From Sarcocystis neurona (Eukaryota; Apicomplexa; Conoidasida; Eucoccidiorida; Sarcocystidae): a stretch of DNA of 64,000 nucleotides. The position numbers and the translations under genes were made by a program. Position 1 is the first letter of the stretch. Each line of letters starts with the position of its first letter. This document shows positions 44,392 to 56,692 of the stretch, piece after piece. The stretch lies in contig KL647300.1 in the NCBI GenBank assembly GCA_000727475.1, forward strand, positions 2,051,233-2,115,232. The letters run 5' to 3'. A model generated the notes under the pieces. That model saw only the letters and a list, made by a program, of their open reading frames with translations. It was not told the DNA's origin and made no database searches.

Positions 44392-47300
44392 TCATTTATC
44401 TACATGGTGTATGCATGGATTCGCATCTCTGTACGTATGTCCACATGCTGTTGTCGCACCTATACACACATGTATATACACACAGACAAAGAACGAGATT
44501 TTATACACACACACACACACCTACATATTTGCAGATCTATATAGGAGTGTGCACGCGGCGCACAACTTAGAGACCTTCTCCCTGAGGCGCACACGACAGA
44601 CAAAACCTTCGCTGCAGATAAAAGATATACAAGAAAATAGATACAGATATGCCTATCTTTCCACACACGCAAGACTGAGACAGAAAAGCCGTGTACTGGT
44701 GGAGACACGCGTACACATGTATACACAGGAAAATCTCCACAGAGGTGTAGGCATCATATATGCACATGGGCGATTCTACGTATGAACATTCCGTCGAAGA
44801 TTAAAGTGGACGTGCGTCTACAAATGACTAAGTACGTGTGGGTGTAGGTGCACACGTGTCAGCGTACATACAGACATCTACGAAATACGTGTGGACAGGA
44901 GAAAAGATATAAAGAGTAAACTTTACATATGCAAAGATTAAGGGACGCGGATTTATATATGTATGGAGTCTACGTGCATGTATTCACGTGTATCCACTAC
45001 ATCGAGGTGAGTATTTTTTGCGATTACACAGACGAGGACACACTCCATACCCATACCGATACATGTATTCACAGAAGTGTGTATTAGTGTATACATGTAT
45101 ACCTGTACGTATATATACTATAGAATACCTGTGTGTATGCCGACAGAGGCTCCCGCGCAGAGATGCCGGCGGAAGGAAATAAACGGAGGACGAATGTTAC
45201 CAAATGCAAAAAACATTAAATACGCAGATACATGAGTATTTATATGTATACGTGTGTACGTTCAGAGACATACGCGTGTAAATGAACACTTATCAATCAG
45301 CCAAATAACAAAAGATCCGTGTGGGAAGGTGCTCGCCTCTTCCTTGCCATCAATTCGTATATATCCCTATACACAGGCGTGTACATGTTTATTTGTAAGA
45401 GTGTTCCGGATGTGCAGTCTCCTCCGCTGAAGAACCGCAACACACCTTCCAGTGTATGCGTGTCTGCACAAGTACATCCACATTTACTTAATTACGAACA
45501 TTATATTTGAGAGACGCACTAAAATAGTATCTAGATCAAGATCTGCTTTTCTTTGAATACACACGCCTGCTAGCCCGCTGTAGCGAGAGAGGAAAAGCAG
45601 AAGTGGCACGAAGAGGAGGAGCGTTGCCGCCCTGAGGCTCTTTGTATTTACGTGAAAGAGTCGTGGAAAGCAAACAAGCAGCAAAAGCCCCTCCGCCTTC
45701 ATCAAACGCTGCAAATACCAATGCGAAAAAAAGAATCCTGAAGTGTTGCTACATTAATTTTCACATGGCAAACGAGCAGTGCAGATACTGTAGGTATGGC
45801 ACGTGCGCGTGTATACACGTGCACAGAAATATATCTGTGTAACACCTATCCTGGGGTTGACTGCAGACATTCCACAACGCAGAAAAGGAGAATTGTAACG
45901 AAAAGGAAGAGGGATACGCTTTAACACGGGACTCATCAAACTTACCGATTACTGCCTAGATCACTACCGTGTCGATACGCGTAGGTACGAAAACGAGTAA
46001 CTCGATGGTCTCGAAGCTTTCTTGATCATCTACTGAAAAACTGTACTGAGGAGTTTGTAGAAAGATGCATTTCATACGCTAACGCTACGCCGGTTATGGC
46101 ACAAATAACTGCTTTCAAAGCGTGCAGCTGTCTGTCTCTCTCCATGGAGGGACGGAAAACGAGGGTGCATGACGACGCAACGGCAAATTTTTACTGACAC
46201 GAATGGGGAAGAGAAGTTTACAAAGGAAGAAACATGGCCGGAACGGGACGCGTGGAGAGGGCGAGGCGAGAAAAAAGAGGAACAAAGCAGAATGGGACAC
46301 TTGTACTACGTACCAAGAGCTACGCGAGAAGTATCAGACGTACCGGTTTCTCGTCGAGGGCGGCGCGGAGAGTGGACTTCAGCGGCTTCTTCTTCTTCTT
46401 TTCGAAAAATGCCACGAGTTTACTCATCTTGAGAGACAATCGTACGCGTCAACTACACAACTCTGAGTTCAAAGTGCAACTACCTGTCTCGTTCGTAACA
46501 GGCGAATATTCACGGCGGTATGCGTTAAATATCAACGGCCCTTCAACAAAGCACTGCGGACCTTGAGCAATTACAATCCCCCTTATGGGAAACCGCACGC
46601 AGGTTCTAGTTGCATTCGAGCAAATAAATGTCCTGTTTCCTATCTACTTCTAATATGTAAGAATTAGTGTGCTGTGCATGTCGTGGATTTCGTGTCTATG
46701 TATCCCCCCCCTGGCGTTGGTTGTATGCCCTCGCCCACGTTTGCGCAGCTATGATCGGCGTACTCGGCGCATGCGGTACACGGGAGGGAAGAAGGTGCTT
46801 CAGTCGATGTTTTAAAAATCAAGTACAATGCAGGTTATAGGTGCTTAGCTTTACAGAGGTGTCTAGTGTTTGCATCTGTACAGTGCGTATGTAGTTTATG
46901 TCCGCATGAATGTATCTATCGGTTTTTGTTGTGATACGGTGGTTGCTGAAGGCATCCATACGTTTGACTGTCAAGCACGTTTCATGGAATGGAAATATCT
47001 TCACCAGGGTTGATTTACCAAGCATGGAAACACTTTAAATTTTACTTGTTAGTAGGTCCGCTAGGGTCCTTCTTAAAGAAAAGGAGTGAATTCTATTTGA
47101 TGCCAACATCTCAATACTTTAGAGTATCGAGGCTGTTTCATCATCTGCATGTATTTCATATAGAACTTGTAAATGGTTAGTTCCCAACTTACTTGGGTGC
47201 AAATCTTTCATAGTTTCTGTTCTGGGCAAGCGGAGGGATAGTGTAGACGAGGCGACGACGAAACGCAGTGTACGTACACTGGCGACTTTCCTTTCGCGTA

Positions 47301-49598
47301 GAGTTCAGTCATAGTACACGACTCCTATTCCTGTGTTTGTCGCTTGTGTGTCTCCCGTGATACCGCCTTTTTTTCCCTTTATTTTCCGTTTCCACTAGAT
47401 GTTGAATTATTTATCAACCCTGTTCCGTCGCTTTTCGTCGGAGACAATATTTTTCAGCTCATTTTCACAGTGACAGTCCTTTTCGAAGCCGTACACTTTT
47501 GCCCTTTGTGTAACTTACTCTTGCCATTCTCTTTCAAAGTGATAACTGTGTGCAGTCCATAAGCGCAGAGCCTACAGCACATACCGGTCTCTTATATCTT
47601 GCTTAGCGCACTACCGTCGTAGTCAACGTAACGTCTGTTTCGTTCTCCAGCCTCTACTTCGTTTCCCTTCTTTCATCTTCCTTTTTCCTTTCGGAGTGCT
47701 TGTCTTCGCTCATTTGGCATGCCGTTCAATTGGCATCCACGGAATATTGTTTGGTATATTGAGGACTCTGCAGTAGATAACAACGAATTGCTGAAAAGGC
47801 TCTGGCACGGCGTTGATGACTAGCAACTTTCACTGTTGAATTTTAGAGTCTCAGACGCCTCTGAGGTGCTGTCTTTGTGTTGATGTGCCCACTCGTATAA
47901 GTTGTGCACGTACGTGTAGAACACATTCCGAAGAAGTACTGCTCTCTCTCTCTCTCCGTACATACACATGCATATATGTGTACATGTAAATATATGCGAA
48001 GGTGCATTCCCATTTGAAGGCAGTATACTGCCCGTGTACACTACAAGTACGCGTCTGTAAAGGTGAAGTGTGGTGCTGTGTATATGCTAACGGCAGCGGG
48101 TCACTTCGTACGCAGCACCTTGGCGAAAGTACAATCTACGACGTGTAGAGGGGACGACGGAAAAGTGCGTTTTTTTGAAGAGCGGCGACGAACAAGTTGA
48201 AGACGCGGTAGGTATCCCGTCTTCTTCTTCTGTAATGCAGGACATTTTTCGTGGTGTTTCCATATCATGGAAGATCGTAGGGTATGTTCATTTTCCTCTT
48301 CCAGATATCTCTTTTACACTTTTCAATCTCTTTTACACTTTTCACGAGGATCTCTGCTTCTCTCTCGAATGTGTTTGTTCCTGCATTAACCTGGAAGTAC
48401 GGATGAGTTACTCCTGTCCCGCGCAAGGAGGAGATCGTGCCGTACGGAACGTTTTTTTCTCTAGGGTGTAAACTTGCTCGTTCTCTCTAGTCGGTCCTCT
48501 TCATCCTACAAACTCCTGTCCATGCTTAAGTTGTTCTTTACAGCAAGCTATTGCGTCTTTGTATTATAATGGCTTCAACTTCTTCGTACCCGTGGACGCG
48601 TGCCTGCATTACATGTGTTAACGTATACAACGCTACAGTATGTAAATACGAATGTATGTGGATATCTATGTACGGATGAATCTGTATACATCCGCGCACA
48701 CGTATATACGCTTGGAGGTACAAGATAAGACTTAGAGTGTACTTGCTTGCATGTATGTATATGTAGACTACATAAGAATATGTCAGCTGGTGTGCTGCTC
48801 TACAGACGTCTTGTCCAGTGTACTCGTATATATATATATATATACAGCCTAGTACGCAGATAGGCAGGCAAAAAGGTAACTACACACACACACACACACG
48901 CACACCTGTGTAAGCTGTTGGTGAATTAGAAAACACAGTGTATCACACGTATTTAGCGAGAGCAGAAATGCGTCTTTTTCTCCCTCCCTACATGAAGATT
49001 TACGCGTCTACATGCGTGTCTTCTTGTGCACCTTTTCCATAGGCACATTTCTGTGTTATAGTGGTGTTGGTGTAAATCCATAGCTGTCTTTCCGGGTTCA
49101 CTTACGTATATATATGTATATATATATATATATATGCATATCTACAGTTGGGTCCTTGTGTCCAAACGTGTAGATCTGCGACGTATATTATTATGAATAT
49201 ATCTGTAAACATATACGTGTATACATATATATACATATGTATATATATATATATTTACAGATGTATTTTGTGTTTCTGTGTTTAGGTATATACATATATA
49301 TATATATATATATATGTACAGATGCTGCCAGCATACCCGTGTTTGAATATAAGTATGTAGCTAATGGGTCCATATGTACACTTCTATGCGTTTACAGGTG
49401 TATTTATATATATATATATACATACGTGGAGAGGCACGTACACGAGTAACTCGTAACCTCTGTGTCTGGCTTGCTCCTCTTCTTTTTCGTTTTCCTTTTT
49501 TTTTTCATTTGTATTCGTGTGTCCCTCTCGTCCTCCTTTATCGTGTGTATTCTTATTTCTGTCCTTTCCTTCCGTGTTTTATTTTCTCAGTAGACAAG
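44392..49598. other. Spacer upstream of IMP3, no recognised gene
   Basis: TA/CA tracts occur near 44380-44540, 45090, 48830 and 49105-49440. A purine-rich block lies at 46140-46300; frames through it read Arg/Lys/Glu-rich, and one (46203-46466) has a helix-like stretch (TYQELREKYQTYRFLVEGG), but no family was recognised. The stretch 46800-47200 is AT-richer. From 49460 the plus strand becomes strongly pyrimidine-rich and ends in ttttctcag eight bases before the IMP3 ATG, as expected for a leader intron acceptor. Confidence 0.55.
49105..49440. repeat. Alternating purine-pyrimidine tracts upstream of IMP3
   Basis: Several (TA)n runs (near 49109-49137, 49200-49260, 49285-49315 and 49400-49420) are separated by short unique segments. 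A gttt-acagatNtat-like segment is repeated between runs, which suggests local duplications that include the microsatellite. Confidence 0.8.
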
Positions 49599-49732
49599 AT
49601 GAGGCAACTCAAGTATCACGAGAAGCGTCTGCTTAAGAAAGTCGACTTCTTTAACTGGAAGCGCGACAGAAACATAAGAGAAGTAAAGGTGCTGCGGCGC
49701 TTTCTAATTCAAGATCGCGAGGACTATCATAA
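49599..49732 (+). CDS. IMP3: IMP3 exon 1
   Basis: It runs from the start ATG through [20 protein letters not shown] and [14 protein letters not shown]. The donor is GTGAGT at 49733. The exon leaves two bases (AA) of the Lys codon, completed by the first base of exon 2. Confidence 0.96.
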
Positions 49733-52700
49733 GTGAGTTCCTCGTTTCCCTGTTGCTTTTGATCCTTCACAGTACGTAAAAACGTATTCGTATGCACGTA
49801 TGTACATGTGTGTGCGCATCAATACATCAATCTGCATTTAGTACATATGTGTGTACGTATGTATGTATGTATGAATGTGTGTATGCACGTATGTATGTAT
49901 GTATGTTTGTATGTATGTATACACATCACTAGATCTCAGCGTGCATTTATATGGCATACACGTATATACGTATATATCATATATATGGGTGTGCACGTAT
50001 TCGTTAGTGTGCATGTTGGATATGTATATGTGTATATATATATATGTATACGTACACCTGTACGGTAGTGTGCATGTTGGATATATATGTATATGTATGT
50101 ATATACATATATGTATATATAATTCATACGTACATTTATACGTCAGTGTGAATATACTATATATATATATACGTATGTAAATATATGTGTATGTGTTCGT
50201 AGATACGCGAATGCATACGCATACGCATGTAATCATCTGTACAAAGTAAATCTTTAATCGATGCGTCCAGAGCTTCCTTACGTAGTTGTTAGGATTTTTA
50301 GTGCGACGACACGACTGACCAACCGTGCGAAAATATGTCTGCCTGCATTGCTCAACGCATGGTCTCACAGGTGTGTCACGCCCAGTCTCTCTGTGTCTCT
50401 GCCCGTCTGTCGTTTCGTACGTTCTCCCCCGTGCAACTCGGAAAATCTTCTACAACTACTTTGTTGTTGCATGCGATACACGCGTACCGTTTCCTTGGTG
50501 CTCTCTCCCGTTCACTTCGCCTGTGTGTTTATGTGTATATATATGTATATGTGGTTGTGTACGTGGATTTTGTGTGTACGCGTACGCATTAATTTTAGCA
50601 CGTCGTGCGGCTCCACCTTTTTATCCGTGTCGTCGTCTCCTGTTAGGTGTCCATACATTTCCGTGTTGCTTTGCGGCTGAATGCCGCCGACTACATCACA
50701 GCGCTCCCTGTGCTACTATTACTACTCCCCTTGCTGCGACCACGAGCAACACTACTGCTTGTCCTACAACTGTTGCTACCAGTACTAGTCCTGCAGCGGT
50801 ACTGAGGCAACCTGTAGTGCTAATGAAAGTAGGGCGAGCTTTTTCATAGTAGGATCAGTCCTCGTAGTACTACGAGTAATGCACGCCGTAGTGCTCATAC
50901 TTCTAGTATTACTGATCCTATCTGTCGTAGTTGTGCCAGAACGACTGATCATACTAATACTGGAAGTAGTCATATTCACGGTGGTACGTATGCTCGTAGG
51001 CGTAGTATAGTGTAAGTCGTGCTAATACTATCAGGAGTGGTAATACCACTAGGAGTAGTAATACTATTAGGTGCGCTTATACTGCGAGTAATAGTAATGC
51101 TGTAAGTGGTACCAATACTATTCATAGTAGAAATACTGGTGGTACTAGTAGAAGTAGTTGTAGTGACACGTGTAGTAGTATCGTGGCAATACTGTTCGTA
51201 GTCTCAGTACTTGTAGTAGTGGTAGCAGTACAGTTAGTAGCAGTTGTACTGTCCGCAACAGCAACACTGTTTGTAGTAGTATCATCAGCAGTAATAGCAG
51301 CCCTTTCAGTGGTGTCAGTACTACTCGTCGTAGCACTAATACTACTGGTCACTATCAGGAGCGGTAAACTTTTTACCAGCAGTGGTATAATTAGTAATAG
51401 TAGTAGTACTAATGCTGTACTCATACTCGTAGTAATCCTCCATCACTAGTAGCATCAGTACTAGAATCAAGATTTAAAGTAGTCGTAATTGCAGTAGTTG
51501 CACCAGTACTCTTCGCGCTGCTATTCTTCTTGCTCACGCTAGCGGTAGTACAAGTAGTACTCCTTTCGTTTTCGTCACGGCAGCGACACTATTAGCAGTC
51601 CTGCTGGTTGCTACGCTGTTGCGAGTGGCAGCAGTCATAGCAGGACTTGTTTGTGACATTGGGACGGGTACCTTCTTGTTGTACCCCTTTTTTTTTAAGT
51701 CTGGTTGGGCCTTCCTAAACGTCTCCAACGTGTTCTGCTGCGATCGTTGCCTCTCTGATATTTTCTCTCCGGTACCGACACACAAGGGTAATGTTTCTGT
51801 AGTCGCAATTACCGCTAGTGGTATTGCTGTGTCATTTTCCTCTCTTAGTCTTCTATAACACGTATGCGTGAGTGTGCAGACCAGTGGATAGCGATTACAC
51901 GTATGTGCCGTTCTGTACACATGTACGTGGAGGACATTTTATACAGAGCTGCACATGTACTGAGAAAGACCGACATACAAATGAAGAGATACAGTGAGAA
52001 AAACATGCGTAGAAATGAAGAGACAATAGTGAGAGAGATATGAACGTATACACGTATGAGAGTGACATATGTTCATATGAAGACGCATGTGAAGGAAGAT
52101 ACATACATAAATGGAGACACAATATTGAGGAGAATATATATATATATGTTAACGAAGACACAAAGTGAGGAAGACATGTATATAAATGAAGACGCATAGT
52201 GAGGAAGACATATGTGTGTATAAATGAAGACATATGCACACACACATACACAGAAATATGGACATAGATAGACGTATACGTATTTGTGTCACTCTTTTAA
52301 TAGTCGTTTTCCCTATATGTATTTGTTCCTTGTCTGCTGCTGCATTTGGACCTTCCTCTCCTGCTGTTTCCGTGTGTTCCTTCTCGTACGATTTCTGCAG
52401 ATACAACAAATTATGCGGCTCTGTCACGAAATTGGCGTCTCAGCTGCGCTCGCTCCCGGACACCGACCCGTTTCGCATCAAAATGACTGAACTTCTCTTA
52501 GACAAATTGTACGCTTTCTCCTCTCTTGTCCTTTCTTTCCTCGCTTCAGCTGTTTCTACTGTCCTTCTTCTTCTTTTTCCGATTTGTGCGGTAGGAATTG
52601 CCGATGCTCCTCCTGTTTTGTATCGAGCCCTTCTGTTTACTTCTCCTCCATCCTCATCGTCTTTCCGGCCTTTTGAGTATCAGTGTTTCTCTAAATGTTG

Positions 52701-55565
52701 CTGTCACCATCTCTCTCCTTAATTTCGTGCATCGCTTGCCTTTCGCATTTTGTGTGCGTGTCTCTACTATTTCCGCTGTCCTCGCGTTGCTGTACGCGAC
52801 AAAGAAGAAAGCGCGTAAGGATGGTTTTCGCTCTTTTCTCTCCTGGGCCCCCCTTTCCACTTTCTTCGTTATTTTGCCGTACGTGTCTTCTTACTTCGTT
52901 CTGCTGCGACTGCACTTTGAAGGTCTGCCTGAGACAGATACAGCAAAACAGAATTAAAGTGCCCGCTGCAGTCCTCATTTGTGTGGTTGCGTTTCGTACT
53001 CTGCTGCTGCGGCCACTCACGCTGCCGCGGCTGCGTGCAGGCGTGGCGCGTGCGGCGTGGCAGCTCGCAGGCGGAGCTCCCCCACGCTAGATAACGTTTT
53101 TGAGCGTTGGTGCTACTGCTGTGGCAATTGTGGCAATCGCTGCTGCTGTTCGAACTCGTGTGCGGCTCTTATTGATAGTGGAGCTGCTGTTGATTGGCCG
53201 GCTGCTGGACTCAGTGTGGCTGCTGGTGTGGGTGGCTGCTGCTCTTGCTGCTGCTTTTTGGCCGTGCTGCCGCCTGTTCTGCTGGCTACTGCGGCGACTG
53301 GTCCCCTGCTGCTGCTGCTGTTGTGCGTTTTCCTCTTCACCTTCTTCCTGACGCTGCTGCCAGAAAAGTGCTCCTGCACTGCTGCCCCGCCTGCTCATGT
53401 TTCGTTGCTGTTCTGAACTCCGGGGCTTCTGCTGCTATTTCCACGCCTCTTCTGCTGCTGTTCCTGTTTCTCCTTTTCTGCTGCTGCTCACCCCGTAGCT
53501 TATTTTCCAGCAGTGACTTTTTATTGTGCGGCGGTTTCTGCTGCCGCACGTTTCGCACTTTTTTCGTGCTGTTTTGCTGCTGCGTGCGTCCTTCTGTCTA
53601 CTGATCTTTCTGCTGCTGTTTCTGCTGGTGCTGCTTGCTTCTTTCGCTTCGTCCTGCCGTTGTTGCCGCAGATATAACATGGGAGTGATAAGCAAGAAGC
53701 ATAGTCTTGCGCAGTGCGAAGGGCTGGCGGCTGCTGCTTTCTGTCGTCGCCGTCTCGCAGTTGTACTGGTGCAGCTCAAATTTTGCGAACATCTGAAGCA
53801 GGCGGTAACTTACATCGAGCAAGGACGTAAGTGCTGCTTCTTTCTTTTTTCGCCCCTCTCTACTGAATTCCTCCTGACCTTATCCTTCCTGCTGCTGTCG
53901 CTATGTCTGTTGCGATTGTCGCTATTTTGTTTCTACTGCGGCTTCTACTAAGGTTGCGGGTGAGGCTGATGCTACTGGAGTCGTGGCTGCGGGTTTTTGT
54001 TGCTGCTACCGTTGTTACTGGGATTAGGTAGTTACTGAGGCTGCGTCTCTGCTGTTTTTCATATCCTGCTGTTGTTGCTGTGCTCTTTGCCTTTTGCTGC
54101 TGCTCCTCCTAGCTGCTGCTGCTTTCGCTGCTTATCTACTGCTGGTACTATTTCAGCGCCCTCTACCGACAGGGATATAAGAACTCGACACAACAGATTC
54201 TATAGTTCGTGTCTGGCTTATAGCCAAAATCAAGCAAGCTGTCATTATGTGTATAACTCCCACTCTGTTCTGATCCTACAAGCAGCTTCAGATATTTGCT
54301 GCTGCTGCCGCAGTCATTGTTGCGTATTTCTCAGCACTTTCCTGTTGTTAACACCACTCGTCTGCTGGCGCTGCAGATGTACGCTGGTGCTGGCTGTTGT
54401 GTGCTGATCGCTGTCTCTTGCTGCAGTTGATATGTTGCTGGTTTTGAATGGTGCTGCACTCTCTCTCTGCCGCTGCACCTGCCGTCAGTGTGCTGCGGCA
54501 CGCGCAGGTGCCGCCTCTGTGCTGTCGCTGCCACGTTCTTTCTAGGACTGCTGCTCGGCTGTTAGTATGTTTGTTCCGCGTGCTGCAGGCTACTGCTACG
54601 CGTATGTGTATGCGTGTGCACGCGTTTGTACGCATACAGAGGAGCATACGTGCTTCTCGCAGTACGTTTATACACGTAGGCTCCTGATTATTTGGTGATG
54701 CATTCCTGCGATTGTGGTTTTATTGGAGGTGGCGTCCTGTTACTTGTGTAGGTATCTGCCAGTACACACGTATGTGCATATATATGCTGCAGTCATCCGC
54801 GGTTGAACCGATGCTGCGGTTGGCAATTATCTTGCCGCTCGTAGTCTGCTGCTGCTGCTGCCACAGTCGTCACGCGCATATATGCATATACGACCGCGTG
54901 CCTCTGTTTTCCTACGCATGTGGATGTTCGGGTTTCCCTCCCTTCTGCTGCTAGTGCTGCTATGGCCCTCACCGTTTTTTCAGTGTGACAATGCCTTCTT
55001 TGCCTGTCGACGAGCATGTGTATATATATCTGTATGTATATACACACACTTGTCCGATATGCTACTCTTGATGTGCCGCCCTCCCTACTGGGATCTGCAT
55101 TCTCTTTTGAATGTTGCCATTGCTGCCAATCTGCCGCTGCTTATGCTGAGTGCATTTGCAGCTCGTTAGTTCTGGTACAGAACATATATATATATATGTA
55201 CACGTGTATGTATATGTGTATGTGTACGTACGTACGTATACATATATATATATTTGTGTGTATATATTATAGATATATATACAATTGTAGTGATGTGTAT
55301 ATATGTATAGATACGCGTAGACGTATATGAATATTTATGTGTATATCCATGCATGAAGGCACATGGGTACGTGCTGCGACTATCTGCTGCTTTGCTGCTG
55401 CGATTGACAGACGTTCGCGTGGGTCCAGACGTAGTCACAGATCCTGCGCTGCATGTTACACGGGAGCAGGAAGATTTAATTTCCTGGGCGCAGGGATCTG
55501 CAATTCAGCGACACGTCAAGCAGTTCAACCAGACTTTGGACGACTACGAGCTGCTCGCTCTTTAA
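49599..55565 (+). CDS. IMP3: U3 small nucleolar ribonucleoprotein IMP3, 4 exons
   Basis: IMP3 is an S4-domain RNA-binding protein (related to ribosomal protein uS4) that pairs U3 snoRNA with pre-18S rRNA in the nucleolar SSU processome. Exons 49599-49732, 52401-52508, 53672-53826 and 55411-55565 join in frame to 552 nt, 183 residues plus stop; human IMP3 has 184. Conserved landmarks in order: [20 protein letters not shown] (1-20), [41 protein letters not shown] across the exon 2/3 join, [20 protein letters not shown] (S4 helices), [19 protein letters not shown] across the exon 3/4 join, and the C-terminal [13 protein letters not shown]. Introns are 2668, 1163 and 1584 nt, GT-AG, all in the same phase. 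The reading is intact. A candidate acceptor (ttttctcag) just before the ATG suggests a leader intron. Confidence 0.97.
49800..50230. repeat. Alternating purine-pyrimidine and TATG tracts, IMP3 intron 1
   Basis: It opens with (GTAT)n-type runs (49855-49920) and continues as TA/TG/CA/CG alternating sequence. A repeated unit gtNagtgtgcatgttggatatNtatNtgtat appears at about 50009 and 50067, showing a local duplication around the microsatellite. Confidence 0.8.
50700..51560. repeat. Degenerate GTA/TAC (AGT/ACT) trinucleotide region, IMP3 intron 1
   Basis: Roughly 850 bases are dominated by imperfect GTA, AGT, TAC and ACT triplets, with many agtagtagta, actactac and agtactagtcc segments. Both orientations of the triplet are present, so the region is rich in short inverted repeats. 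Frames through it are Val/Leu/Thr/Ser-rich artefacts. It looks like a decayed trinucleotide satellite and is unlike the CAG and TA repeats elsewhere in the window. Confidence 0.8.
51970..52245. repeat. Degenerate minisatellite, aatgaagacaNagtgaggaagacat unit
   Basis: About seven diverged units of roughly 35-45 bases carry the core aaatgaagacNcaNagtgaggaagacatNtgtat. They lie at the 3' end of IMP3 intron 1, the last ending about 150 bases before the exon 2 acceptor. A (TA)n run interrupts the array near 52135-52150. Confidence 0.8.
52401..52508 (+). CDS. IMP3: IMP3 exon 2
   Basis: It encodes [20 protein letters not shown] and TELLLDK. The acceptor is gatttctgcag ending at 52400. The donor is GTACGC at 52509, a weak site supported by the exact LLLDKL-YNMG junction with exon 3. 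Confidence 0.95.
52980..54560. repeat. CTG-rich region in IMP3 introns 2 and 3
   Basis: Dense CTG/TGC triplets on the coding strand fill most of intron 2 and the first part of intron 3, flanking exon 3. The antisense frames read Gln/Ser/Ala-rich (for example the minus frame 53087-53398 with a Gln run) and resemble eimeriid homopolymer proteins. No conserved domain or splice-consistent structure supports an antisense gene. Confidence 0.65.
53672..53826 (+). CDS. IMP3: IMP3 exon 3
   Basis: It encodes [40 protein letters not shown] and VTYIEQG, the core of the S4-type RNA-binding fold. The acceptor is ttgttgccgcag ending at 53671. The donor is GTAAGT at 53827. Confidence 0.96.
55180..55345. repeat. 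Alternating purine-pyrimidine tract, IMP3 intron 3
   Basis: TA, TG and CG alternating sequence (including acgtacgtacgtata at about 55225-55240) lies 65-230 bases upstream of the exon 4 acceptor. It is the same sequence class as the other tracts. Confidence 0.8.
55411..55565 (+). CDS. IMP3: IMP3 exon 4
   Basis: It encodes [20 protein letters not shown], the signature of the family, then [20 protein letters not shown] and TAA at 55563-55565. The acceptor is gcgattgacag ending at 55410. The first two bases complete the His codon of GHVRVGPD. Confidence 0.97.
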
Positions 55566-56692
55566 TTTCCTTTTATCTTGCAGTGCTACTGCTTTCGCGT
55601 CACCAGCAGATTTGCCTTTTGTCGTCCACCGCCTCTGTCCCTCTGTCTTCGTCTGTGCCTCTATCTATCTCTGTGTGTGTATGTGTGTACGCACGTGTAC
55701 ACTTATGGGTTAGCTGTAGATAGCCACTCGCGTGTCACGCTGTTCAACTAGTTCTGGAATGAGTTACAACTTGTTTGATATCTCACCTCTTTTTTCTATG
55801 AATGTATATATGTACGTATGCGTCGTGCAGCTCGGCTGTTCTGTCGTATATATATATATATATATCTGTATGTGCGTGCAGATGTGTGTACGGTTGGGCG
55901 TGTTGATAATGTAATAAGCATGACAGCAACACTGGGTACCAAGCCAGTTCATGTTTCCGTCATGCCAGAAGCCCGTTCGTCTACGTCTGCATGTGTGTGA
56001 TTTCCATTAACGCTGTTAGACATTCACATCGTCTCACCAGTCAGTCGGGGATTCTTCGTCATCATTGTGTGTTTGCGCCTTCTGTCGTATTTTGCATAGA
56101 CGCAGGTTTATCTCCACACATCCGTAAATGTGTGCCCGTGTTGTTTTGTATTCCGGTATATACATGGAACGTATCCCTAGATATATATATATGTATATGG
56201 GTAGGTGTGCTTGTACGTAAGTGAATTTGTGTATCGTGTTTCTGAGCCCGTCTTGTTTTGGATATACGCACGTATGTGCGTAGTCAAATACGACACCATG
56301 TATGTATATATATATATACATGCATGTTTGTCTCCTTTATCTCTATGCCTGTATGTCTCTCTGTGTACCCATCTGTTTATGTATATATATGTGTATATAC
56401 ATATATGTATATCTGTCCTCAGACGTGAAGTGGTGCTACCGAAGAATAATGGGCTTCTGGCTTTTGGTGGCGTATCCGCTTTAGTATGGGTTTGATATTA
56501 CCCACGCAGCATGCCGTAATCTCTGTGCATGTAGTATACACACTGACGCACGGATCTTGTGATTACGTACGTATGTTGTGTGTCTATCTTGATGTATGTT
56601 TAGTACGTGTTCTGTAGTCAGAGACGTCACGTCTTTCAATATATATATATATACATATATATACATATATATATGTTTAACTATATGTCTAC

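Noticed and set aside
43757..44785. 342-codon plus-strand frame opposite the minus-strand Ala/Gln/Lys-rich frame.
   Set aside because: Ser/Pro/Ala/Leu-rich shadow of CAG/CTG triplets; the right half is translated CA/TA repeat. The minus frame has the more protein-like motifs.
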